Assembly: GCA_014529385.2 (NCBI GenBank)
Contig: CM043947.1
Span: forward strand, 104,189,811-104,253,810
Source: Adiantum capillus-veneris
Taxonomy: Eukaryota > Streptophyta > Polypodiopsida > Polypodiales > Pteridaceae
Direction of reading: 5' to 3'
Length of the DNA: 64,000 bases
A program made the translations under genes and the position numbers. The first letter of the stretch is position 1, and every line of letters starts with the position of its first letter. Below the pieces are notes generated by a model. It had not been told where the DNA came from and did no database searches. It was given only the letters and a program-made list of their open reading frames with translations. Of this stretch, positions 22,210 through 31,221 are shown piece by piece.

Positions 22210-24397
22210 CTGTAAAAGTTGACAAGTACATATAAGTAGTTAGAAGCTGAACATATTTTGCCATACTTGAATAGACATTACCGGAACAACCGTATCTACA
22301 GGTAGCAAGGGTCCATACTGGGTCTCTGTAGTGTTCATATCGTTGTTGCTCTCCTCCGCTTTATCTTCATAGTCATCATTCACATCTTCATCAGGGGTCT
22401 CCCCCATGGCTCTTTCTGCCTCATTCAAGGTTGATCGGCTTGCCTCATACATCCTTGCCTGATCCATATCATTTTGCTCATCCCTAGGCCTGCTTTCCTC
22501 ATCCATATCCTTTTGCTCATCTATAGGCCTGCTTTCCTCATCTTGGGTTTCAGCCATAGGCTCTTTTGGCTCCTCCACTGGCTGACTTGGCTCTTTCATT
22601 GTCTCCTCCGGTTGAACCTTAGCACCTTCCATATGCTCATTTGACCTTTCCTCATCCTCGGCTCTTTCATCTTCTGCTGATATGACACCCTCGGCCCGTT
22701 GCGATTCCACTGTATCGGATGTAGGGATTTGTCGTGGTGGCACGTCATGTTTTGTAAGATCAATAGTGCGCTCATCCAAGCCGCTATCTTCAAGCTCTCT
22801 AGGGCTAGACATAGTAAGCAGGTGTTGTATTAAACTTACCCGGTATCTTTGCAAATAATCATATGTGTAGTTTTTTAAAGCACTCTGCAAAATTGAAAGA
22901 CCACATGGTGAGAATTCTTTTATAGACTAAACCAAAACTAACTGAATGCATTGCCAAATGGGTACCTTAGTCATGAAAGGTTTTAATGCAAAGTAGCTTT
23001 GCAGGACATATTCTACATGGAGAAGACATCTCCAGCCGCAAGAATTCCCATCGGTTTGATTTGGGACAGGTACTTCTTTGATTGGGGCCTTGTATAGTTC
23101 ATACCTTCCACATAGCTTGCCATAGGCAAGCAACAACCTCTTTATACAACTACACAAAGCAATGTCAAGATGTTAGCATGAGGCTTCAAATTTACATGGA
23201 TATCTATAAGAAACACTTTCTGATACAAAACACTTACAGCCTAATTTCAGGGTGGGTTCCTTTTATTGAATTGAACACCCACACTGCTGGTTGGTCAACA
23301 TCAAGGCATATGAGACTCCAGTGATGGTTGTTCTCATATGGAAAGATGATCACAGTAACTTCCAGCATAGCACAGTGGAGAAACCAACTCTCAAAGGTCC
23401 CAGATGGACTGTTCTTTTGTCTAATAATTACAGACATTTGTGGATCAAGGAGAAACACCTATGTGTGAGTGTGCAGTGGGAGTTGACTTTTGATCAAGCT
23501 GCAGAGGCTCTACCTGAGTTAGCAAACCTATTATCTGAGTTTTCAAAGCTAGCAAGATAGTAACACTTACTTAAGACAATCATAGATAATTGTGTCTGAA
23601 ATCTGAGCATCTGGATTCTGCAATAAATCAATGTCCACTTTTTCCAGAGCTAGCTTTCTGGTTCCATCTACAAATGGTATCTCTGCAAGCAAACCATTCT
23701 TCATTGAAAGTAGAGTTTCTTGATTCATTGCCTCTATAGACAGGGTCACATTGCACTCTGTTTGCATCTGGGACTCCACTGCTACTTTTGCTTTCTCCTT
23801 AAGCTCTGCTTCCTTCATTTCCTCTGTTTGGCGAGCAATAGTCTCTGCCCTTGCCCTTGTATTCACATCATGTGTGACATCTACAACTGTGAGCTGTGGC
23901 ACTAGCTCCGGGGGGTATAACAAAATTTCCCTCATTTTCTTATCCTTGCAGACATTGGGGACCAGCAGTTTGTCATACCTCCACCTTATTCTTTTCAATG
24001 TCTCACTATCTTTGTCCATTATAGTAACCCTGTGGGCATGGGCTGCAACAATGGTCATGTCACTGAAGTACTCCAGTAGGAAGTCCTCTGCTGCTTCCTG
24101 TAGAGCCATTAATGCCACCACCTTCCACCTTTTGGTGCCCCAGGTAGCTTCATCACATATGGACCTCACCATCCTCTGGAAGGGCAGCTTTGGTATGCAT
24201 AAATCTACACATTTCTGTGCCTTTCTGATTTCTCTGAAAAGTCCCATGCAGGTTTGCAGCTTCTTCATCCTTGGCCCTTTCATAATTTTATTTGGTTTTC
24301 CAGGTCTTTTCTTTGGGGTTGCAGATCTGCTACTTGCTTTAGATGCTAATCCTGGACCCTTGCCTGCCTTCCTTGCAGTGGCTTTTGTTCTAGCCAT
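21656..24397 (-). CDS. Gene B: histone H3-like / Ulp1-like protease / FCP1-like phosphatase fusion
   Basis: Five exons with GT-AG sites: 24397-23571, 23498-23238, 23149-22966, 22884-22282, 22209-21656; all four junctions keep frame. Residues 1-145 are histone H3-like: MARTKATARK tail, REIRKAQKCVDL, KLPFQRMVRSI, VALMALQEAAEDFL, HAHRVTIMDKD. A coiled Glu/Lys linker follows. Ulp1/C48 protease starts near residue 250 (NPDAQISDTIIYDCL), then His in ENNHHWSLICLD, VWVFNSIKG, and Cys in NQTDGNSCGWRCLLHVEY. Exon 4 is an acidic Glu/Asp/Pro linker with repeats (EESRPxDEQxDMD). Exon 5 is FCP1/NIF-like HAD: RLIILDVNGLLL and NTLLIDDTPEKGELNPPGT. Oddities: one in-frame TAG in exon 2 (about 23460), catalytic Asp of the protease replaced by Asn (FNS), and exon 5 spread over three frames. 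About 810 residues. A role in chromatin access or SUMO/ubiquitin-like removal during transposition is inference. Confidence 0.8.
22966..23650 (-). other. Ulp1/SENP-like cysteine protease domain of gene B
   Basis: Spliced from the end of exon 1 and exons 2-3. The start motif LLQNPDAQISDTIIYDCL matches the substrate-groove segment of Ulp1 (L--WLND-II). The His box is PYENNHHWSLICLD. The oxyanion Gln and catalytic Cys sit in NQTDGNSCGWRCL. The Asp usually found before Ser in the yDS motif is Asn here (VFNSIKG). C48 proteases cleave SUMO-like proteins and recur in several plant transposon families. Confidence 0.85.
23965..24397 (-). other. Histone H3-like domain of gene B
   Basis: The ATG at 24397 begins MARTKATARKAGKG, matching the H3 tail around Lys4 and Lys9 (Gln5 to Ala, Ser10 to Ala). 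The alpha-N/alpha-1 segment (residues 54-84) keeps REIRxxQK and KLPFQRxVR. Alpha-2 (92-112) keeps ALMALQEAAE, loop 2 keeps HAxRVTIMxKD (120-130) and alpha-3 follows (SETLKRIRWRYD). The tail is rearranged (KASSRSATPKKRPGKPNK). Canonical H3 is about 136 residues; here the fold ends near residue 145 and the chain continues, so this is not a simple histone gene. Confidence 0.88.
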
Positions 24398-24444
24398 CTC
24401 ACTGTACACCAAAAGAAGAGTCTCAATCCCCTTCTCTCTTTCTA

Positions 24445-24498
<54 letters not shown>

Positions 24499-24547
24499 TT
24501 CTATAGCTTAGCATATATAAATAGAGAGAGAGAGAGAGAGTCCGCAT

Positions 24548-24608
24548 TACTAAAGGCGCGCGCGGAGCACGTTTTCACCTCAACAAGCACCTCCGCGCGC
24601 CGTTAGTA
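24548..24608. repeat. GGCGCGC inverted-repeat module 1
   Basis: 61 bp. Left arm tactaaaggcgcgcgcggag, right arm the reverse complement of tactaacggcgcgcggag, loop about 24 bases. First of four modules of almost equal length. Confidence 0.85.
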
Positions 24609-24628
24609 TAGGGTAAAATAATACACAC

Positions 24629-24671
<43 letters not shown>

Positions 24672-24680
24672 AATGCACAG

Positions 24681-24739
24681 TACTAACGGCGCGCATAGAG
24701 ACATGCACTACAGGTATGCCTCTCTACGCGCGCCTTTGG

Positions 24740-24741
<2 letters not shown>
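24681..24741. repeat. GGCGCGC inverted-repeat module 2
   Basis: 61 bp. Left arm tactaacggcgcgcatagag, right arm the reverse complement of taccaaaggcgcgcgtagag. The loop sequence differs from that of module 1. Confidence 0.85.
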
Positions 24742-24789
<48 letters not shown>

Positions 24790-24801
24790 GTGTGTGTGTG
24801 T

Positions 24802-24840
<39 letters not shown>

Positions 24841-24953
24841 TGGGTGTGTGTGTGTGGTGTGTGTCTGTGAGTGTGTGGGTGTGTGGGTGTGTATATGTGT
24901 GTCTGTGTGTGTGTGTGTTTGTATTTTAAAGATGTGTGTCTGTGTGTTTGTAA

Positions 24954-24984
<31 letters not shown>

Positions 24985-25096
24985 TGAGTGTGTGTGTGTG
25001 GGTGACAGAAACAGAGATAGAGAGATAGAGGCAAAGGCAAACCTTCGTTATGTCGATGGGTGGGCTTGCTGTCGGAGACGCAGACGACGGCTCTTG

Positions 25097-25152
<56 letters not shown>

Positions 25153-25331
25153 ACTGCTTTATATGGCGTACAAAAAGTATACGGTCTCAATAATGACCAC
25201 ACGTGCGACAGCATGCAAATATACTATAATTTATAGTGACACGTGGGGCGCCGCCATGTATATCCATTATAAGTGTGATTTTGAGAGAGAGAAAGAGAGA
25301 GAACAATAGAGAGAGAGAGAGAGCCAGAGAA

Positions 25332-25381
<50 letters not shown>

Positions 25382-25544
25382 TTAGAGAGACAGAGAGAGA
25401 GAAAGAGTGATCAAAGTGTCACAGAGATAGAGAGAGGGAGAGACACAGATTGAGAGAGAGATAGAGAGAGGGAGTCCTTACTCTCAGAGAGAGAGAGAGA
25501 GAGGGAGGGAGAAAGACAGAGTCAGCTTGACACACAAAAAAGCA

Positions 25545-25638
25545 ATGGAGGAGACACCTCTCTTTGAGTTCCTGCAAACCCCACCAGAAAAAGGTGATCT
25601 CTCTCTCTTTCTCTCTCTATTTCCAACAGTTGGTACAA

Positions 25639-25675
<37 letters not shown>

Positions 25676-25955
25676 CTGTTGTTCAACACACACACCTCAA
25701 TACCCATACTTCCATAGACAGAGACACAGACACACATACACACAGACACACACAGAGATATATATACATTGTCTCTTTTCCTACCCTCTCTGTACACATT
25801 ACTAACGGCGCGCATAGCCAACCAAATATTGGCTCCAGCTCTCTCCGCGCGCCGTTAGTATTGTTATGACTCTCTCAGTTGTACTTAAGGCGCGCGGAGA
25901 GAGTTGCAAAACGCACTTTTCCTTCCTCGCGCGCCTTTAGTCAAATAGAAAAATA

Positions 25956-25997
<42 letters not shown>

Positions 25998-26022
25998 CTG
26001 TGTGTATTTTTTTAGTGTTCTT

Positions 26023-26076
<54 letters not shown>

Positions 26077-27596
26077 AGGTGTGTTTTTGTTTGTGCTTTG
26101 GTGAGAGACAGATATATATATTTATTTATTTATTTATATTTATATATTTATTTATATATATATTATATCTATCAGGAGAGAGAGAGAGAGAGAGATCATG
26201 ATGGTTTGGTTTTGGCAGAGTTGTCATGTTTCCTGATGGTTTTGACTTGTCATGTTTCTTGATGAATAGGATTAAGGTCCAGTAGGCAGAAGAGGCTGAA
26301 ACCAGATCCAGAGATTGTGCCAGGATTTCAACCCTTGCAGGCTCAGTTGCTTAATGTATCTGCCAAAAGAACTGTTGACTTTTGTCAGGACTTATCTGAA
26401 GAAAAGTCGATTGGTGAAGATCAATCAGAGAGGTCACCAAGGCAAGAGGATCCCTCACCCTACAAGGGTGTGGTGCCCTGTAGAGTACTTCTGAAGAAAA
26501 ATACAAGAAAGAGGAATATAGACTTCTCAGATGATGCAGATGTGCTAGAAAGTAGTCCCTGTGCAACTAAATGTAAAGACAAAGAGGATGTGTCTTCTCT
26601 GGAAGACCCAGCTGCAACTGATGAGAGGCTGTTTGATTTTGCAGCATCTTGTGGTGCTGGGGACAAGTATGATCTAGTTCATTCTATGTTTAATCCAAAG
26701 TTTGACATTGAAGACCTGTTAGCTCAGCACAGTAATTTCTTGCAGTCCTACAGAGATAAGTTTGAAGTGATGGTGCAGGTAGGAAGGGTTGTTCTGCCTA
26801 CTATGACTCTTGTGCATTTAAATGATTGTGGTGGAAAGGGACAGGGAGTGAATAAGTATAGGGAATTACCACCCTCTTGCCGACATTCAGCCTGCCCTTT
26901 GCATCAAAAAGAATGCAAACTCATTCAGGAAGCCTTTGGCTTTATGATTTACCTGAACAGCCTGTTTGGATTCCTCATGCAGAATCCTGATGAGGTGTTA
27001 GAGGAGCAGGATGCAGCACCAGATGAGGAATGCGAGGGGACAACTCATATGCAAGAAGTCGAGGACGTTGAAGACACAGTCGACCTTGAGGTTGAGGCAA
27101 TTGAAGTACAAAGAAATAAGATGCTTTCTGTGAAAACCACAGAAATCAAACTTCCATTGGATGTCAGTAACTTCACTGAGAAGCATGCTCAGATGATGTT
27201 GCCTGCTGTGCCTGACTTCAGGATTGGAGACAGGACCTATATCTTCTTACATGATGTGCAAAGTGTGTTTTATTTAAGGGAGGATTTCTCCCTAGCTATT
27301 ATTTCCAGAGTCCAAGAGGAGAGGAGTGGATTTGTTTCAGAGGATAGTAGTGATGATGAGGCAATGGAAACATCCAGCAATCCAATGGAATGCCTTCGAA
27401 GATGTTTTGAGAAAGCTGAAAAATACAAGGAGACACTACCTGATGAAGCCACCTTCCAAGCAATAAGACAAAGCCTAAGACCATCGAAAAGTAACAAAGA
27501 AGTGGAGGATTGGTTTAACCATTCAGGTCAGGGGTCAACTACATCTGTAGACCTGTGGCAAGAAAACCTATTTCTGCAGGATGAGAGCTTCATGGT

Positions 27597-27655
<59 letters not shown>

Positions 27656-28110
27656 TGTCATTTCTGACATTGTATGTGCAGTCTTGGATTGCTGACAAGG
27701 ATGACTTCCTTCAGCGCCGGACAAGAGAGTATCGAGGAAGAGATGCGGCCCTAGCACAGTACCTTTCAAAGCTTTGCGAGTCGCCGATAGTAGTTTTTCA
27801 CAATTCCATGTCACAAGAGGGTTCAATAGCAACTTACACATTCAAGACACTATCACGCTTCTTGGGTGGACCGGTGCTACCCAAAAGTGCAGATAAAGTC
27901 ATTCTTGTGGACAAAGTGTTTGCTAGAGATTGTTTTGGTTACTGCCCAAGCTATACAGGTGGTCGGGCAGCATATTACTACACCTACACAGCAATGGCAC
28001 TAGCTCTTGGTAGACAAAACCCAGATGAACTTTTAGAGTATGGCAAACATCTCATGATTCGTTACAAGGGTGACGTGCCAAAAAACAAAATTGAACCTGC
28101 AAAATCTTGA
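25545..28110 (+). CDS. Gene C: orphan 600-residue protein, three exons
   Basis: I do not recognise the family. Exon 1, 25545-25593, encodes MEETPLFEFLQTPPEK, with donor GTGATC. Exon 2, 26270-27594, joins in phase (codon g/ga) and encodes a basic patch LRSSRQKRLKPDPE, then a Cys/His cluster CRHSACPLHQKEC, an acidic Glu/Asp segment with VEDVEDTVDLEVEAIEV, and PDFRIGDRTYIFLHDVQSVF. An 87-nt intron made mostly of CT repeats (27595-27681) leads to exon 3, 27682-28110, ending at a TGA (SWIADKDDFLQRR to VPKNKIEPAKS). The intron length is a multiple of three and open, so retention would add a Leu/Ser run. The frame is undamaged, unlike genes B and D. It diverges from gene B and converges with gene D 63 bp away. 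An accessory transposition or DNA-binding role is possible. Confidence 0.65.
25800..25860. repeat. GGCGCGC inverted-repeat module 3 (intron 1 of gene C)
   Basis: 61 bp. Outer arms tactaacggcgcgc and its complement. A second small palindrome (agccaa...ttggct) lies in the loop. Located in intron 1 of gene C. Confidence 0.85.
25882..25941. repeat. GGCGCGC inverted-repeat module 4 (intron 1 of gene C)
   Basis: 60 bp. Left arm tacttaaggcgcgcggagag, right arm the reverse complement of actaaaggcgcgcgaggaa. It lies 21 bp after module 3. Confidence 0.8.
27599..27652. repeat. CT microsatellite forming most of intron 2 of gene C
   Basis: About 27 CT units directly after the donor GTAACT at 27595. Confidence 0.95.
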
Positions 28111-28173
28111 TACACTTCGAGTAGCAATTGTATAAGATCATGTATTACATAAATTTTGTACAATGTCATCCAC

Positions 28174-31023
28174 TCAGAGTATCTTTCTCCACTTGTGATT
28201 CACATACACCATTGTCTCTCTCCACCTTCGTTGACTTTCACGAGCTCCGGAGTTGTTGTATGCCATTGATCTTTTAGCTTTTTGTTGTTGTAAATGTCTG
28301 ATGGCTTGTGCTGTTGCTGAATTTGCCAAGACTTCTTTTGCCTGCATTCGATGAATGATTCTACGATAGAACCATTCAAATAGTTCTCTCAAACTGTTAG
28401 CCTTGATTCGAGAGCCACCATGTCGTGTGTGCCTGAAATAAGCATTTCTCGCCATGTAATGAGACTTTTCCATCCCTTGGGTATTCCATATTGCCGGGTT
28501 CCCATACTTCTGTATAAAATATGGCAAATGATTGAAGATGATGTGCTGGATATGAAAACAGATTAGTTAGAATGTTTTACAGTCACATATTTGCACATAA
28601 GAGAGAAAGAAATACATTATAATACCATGTAGTGAGTAATCTGGGTGTCTGTCCATGCTGTCTTGAATGATTTTTTCAGAAGGTTGAGATTTTCCTTGAA
28701 CTTGTTCATATCACCTTGTGACCAGTCATCTTTGTCGCACATCAAAAATAGGATGTCTATTGATCGCCAAAGCTCAGCCTTCGCGTTACGAGTAGTTGGT
28801 TCGTGGTCTTTGACTGCAATATGTAGCTTTTTCCAGCTCTGATACTCTACCTTGCTAACATAAGATGTGTTATATATTTTTCCATGTTTTGTTAGCTTTG
28901 GATCTCTTGTACCTTGGGGCTTAGATAAAAACCTCCGTGCCTTCACCCCACCGATGGATGGTTTGCATGGGACATCCTTCTCAGCAGTTGATCTCTTTTC
29001 ATCCCGCTGGATTTTCACATTGCCACCATGAAGCCCCATATCCGACAGTACCATTTCTAAGCACTGCAGGGCTACTTGTCGTTCTGCGGAGTTCTTAATC
29101 TTCCAAGCAAACCCAATGTATAAGTAGACCAATTTCTCCACAATTCTACAAAGGGCATGCATTGTACAAATGTGGACATTCACAAGTGGTATTTTCAAAA
29201 CGGGTCGAAAAGCAGGATCCTCAATGTGACGTGTTGGAGCTTTTCTCCACCACTTTGGGTCCATGACCTTTGCAGGCTCCATGCAGAACAAACACGGTGA
29301 CTTTGCCATTGCACCAATTCCACAATTATACATGCACTTTAATGTTTTAAGGTCACCTGCAAGATGCCACTGAACTTGAAAGTCTCCCCTTCCATCTATA
29401 CGTAGTACCTCTCCCTGGTTAGTCTGTCGATCAATCACCTCCGGAATATTAGTTCGATGGAACACCCAATATAGAATCTCATGATCTTCTTTCTTTACCT
29501 GCAACACAAAATAAATGAGACTTAAGTAGATCTGAACATTTGAGCTTACTTGAGAATATCGCTTACCTCAAACGCACCAAGCCACCATATGTTAGATTCT
29601 GATTGAACACTAAAATATAAAGGATCATCACTGGGACACTTTGAGAGGGCTCTATTCATTAAAGTAATAGTAACACGCTCTAGCTTTTTCTCTTTAACAG
29701 CTCACACTCATCCAGTTTTAACACAAAATGTAATAGCCCACGTGACTCTTCAAATGTGATGTTGTAAAACTCCACCATTCTCTTCTGTAGTATCCGCAGG
29801 TCCATAAAAATATTGTTGAACTCATCATATGCCATGTTCGCTCCATGGCCACTGTAAGTTGCTTTAATATGAAAGGGCTGTCCAAGATAGTCTCCCTGTG
29901 CCTCGTTAAGCTGAAGCCTCTCTTTCCAAACACTTGAGACTGATGGTAGAAGTTTGGATTTTATACCCTTCCTAACAAAGATGGATGAGACAGACTTTTG
30001 GATAGCCGAATATCCTCTTTTGCTTACACCAAGTGAATCAAGTGTGCCTTGTATCTCTTTTGCAAGCACTGAGTTCTCTGAAATAAAGCGGTCCACTACA
30101 TTTCTTTGTAGAACCTTAAACTTCTTGTCATGTACTATATCTGCTGCCAGGCTTCTACTTATAAGTGGCTTCAATCTCTTTCCTATATTGGCTTTGGGGT
30201 CAATGTTTTCCTTGTCAGGATAGATTGAATCTCTACATGAAGACAATGCATAAGTAAATAACAGAAAATTTGCTTCACTAACACTATTTAGGCACATGAA
30301 AACAATGCATAACAAGAAAAAACAAAAAGATTACTTAACTAAAACAATATAGCCAACCAAGAAGCATCACCTTAATGCTCGGATTCTTTTCTTGAGACCT
30401 CCTGATGCAACCTGCAATGTTTCAAGATTGCGCAATTTCTTCTTTCGGATACGACCACCCAAGATGGTGTCCTTCATTTGACAACTTCGCACCTTTCCTT
30501 TCAGTTCTTGTACCTCTGTTTTATGTTGCAAAATGGTAACCTGATCTGTAGAATGTAAATGTGAAAGGCGAACAATCTCACATTGTTGAGCTTGGAGAAT
30601 GCTCTTGTAAGTTTCAGCTTCTCTTGTAAGTGATTTACAATAACCCAGAAGGCCCTTTTCTCCATCACCAACAAAGGTCAATAAGCTTGTAGGATTGACA
30701 AACGGTGGAAACACATTAGTTATTGGATTCTTAGAGTAGAGAGAGCCTCTCGTCCAGATATCTATGTGTTTAGCTCCTTGAGCTCTGAACGTGTTTATGG
30801 AGGCGGGAGGTATATGTGTGTTTGTTTTACTGCGCTTAATCAATGGTTGGTACTCATTGTCCAAATCAATGTGAAGGTGATATTTGGCTCGTTTCTGGGT
30901 AACATTTGTGCCATTTGAAGAGTGCGCCATTAGCCAAATGTGCAGGTTTAATGGAAAGTGAATAGCGACTGCGGATTCGTCCCTCCATGTTAGCTTCATT
31001 CCTTCCGTATTGACGTTGTTCAT
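28174..31023 (-). CDS. Gene D: putative DDE-type transposase, four exons, one frameshift
   Basis: Exons 31023-30371, 30232-29567, 29498-28626 and 28545-28174, all with GT-AG sites and matching phases except for one single-base frame loss near 29700 in exon 2. About 855 residues. N-terminus: basic, then a coiled coil (residues about 150-215). Middle: HFVLKLDECEL, a candidate first catalytic Asp in an RNase H-like strand, then NIWWLGAFE. Exon 3: VQWHLAGDLKTLKCMY, a candidate second Asp, followed by a zinc-binding-like CLFC and HICTMHALCRIVEKLV. C-terminus: PYFIQKYGNPAIWNTQGMEKSH (Glu candidate) and RHTRHGGSR, a block I associate with uncharacterised transposon proteins of animals and plants. 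It starts about 170 bp inside the right TIR, as expected for a transposase. Confidence 0.7.
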
Positions 31024-31190
31024 TCAATGCAACTGAAAAGAGGATTATCCCTCAATCACTACGAACGAATGTTCAGAAGAGTAAAGAATCTACTTAAAGT
31101 ACACTTTTTGAAGTTTTACTATGAAAGACCCAGCTCTTTTATTTGCTATTTTTTTTAGAGAGAGAGTGCAAAAAATACATTTTCTTAAAA

Positions 31191-31221
31191 GGCCCTCCAA
31201 ATGACCTCCGAAATTTCTTAA
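31191..31221 (-). repeat. Right 27-bp terminal inverted repeat and target site (TTAA)
   Basis: The plus strand reads ggccctccaaatgacctccg then aaatttc to 31217, followed by TTAA at 31218-31221. It mirrors the left repeat at 20103-20129 in 26 of 27 bases. Confidence 0.88.

Larger units (their letters stand above)
24398..25544. promoter_or_regulatory. Divergent control region between genes B and C
   Basis: Holds no gene. Contents, left to right: CT array (24450-24497) in the gene B leader; GA run (24522-24540); inverted repeat 1 (24548-24608); CT array (24632-24667); inverted repeat 2 (24681-24741); GA array (24744-24786); a long TG/GT-rich tract (24789-25005); CT array (25098-25147); GA-rich tract (25281-25505) ending 40 bp before the gene C start codon. 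Plant GAGA-binding (BPC) proteins bind such GA tracts at promoters; use here is inference. Confidence 0.6.
25594..26269 (+). other. Intron 1 of gene C, filled with microsatellites and two hairpin modules
   Basis: Donor aaaag/GTGATC at 25593/25594 and acceptor gaatag at 26269 flank 676 bases. It contains CT-rich (about 25597-25620), TG (25641-25674), CA-rich (25687-25755), inverted-repeat modules 3 and 4, GA (25959-25997 and 26026-26073) and TA/TTTA-rich tracts (26112-26170). Confidence 0.65.
20103..31217. mobile_element. 11.1-kb multi-gene DNA transposon with 27-bp TIRs and TTAA-type target site
   Basis: Defined by a 27-bp terminal inverted repeat, left 20103-20129 and right 31191-31217, differing at one position. 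TTAG (20099-20102) lies outside on the left and TTAA (31218-31221) on the right, best read as a TTAA target duplication with one mutated base. Inside are four genes in alternating orientation: A (20451-21413, plus), B (24397-21656, minus), C (25545-28110, plus) and D (31023-28174, minus). A/B and C/D converge; B/C diverge from a microsatellite- and hairpin-rich control region. TTAA targeting is known for piggyBac, Kolobok and Sola3 superfamilies; I cannot place this element in one of them from sequence reading alone. Confidence 0.85.

Noticed and set aside
24708-25214. Long open frames with Glu-Arg, Ser-Leu and His-Thr runs
   Set aside because: Produced by GA, CT and CA arrays in the control region between genes B and C.
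25879-26262. A 127-residue open frame upstream of gene C
   Set aside because: Mostly GA repeats and hairpin module 4; phase-matched splice sites put this DNA in intron 1.
20103-31217. Classifying the element as CACTA, Mutator or KDZ because of the Ulp1 domain
   Set aside because: Ulp1 domains occur in several superfamilies; the TTAA flanks and the gene D motifs do not fit CACTA (3-bp duplication), Mutator (about 9 bp) or KDZ (8 bp).
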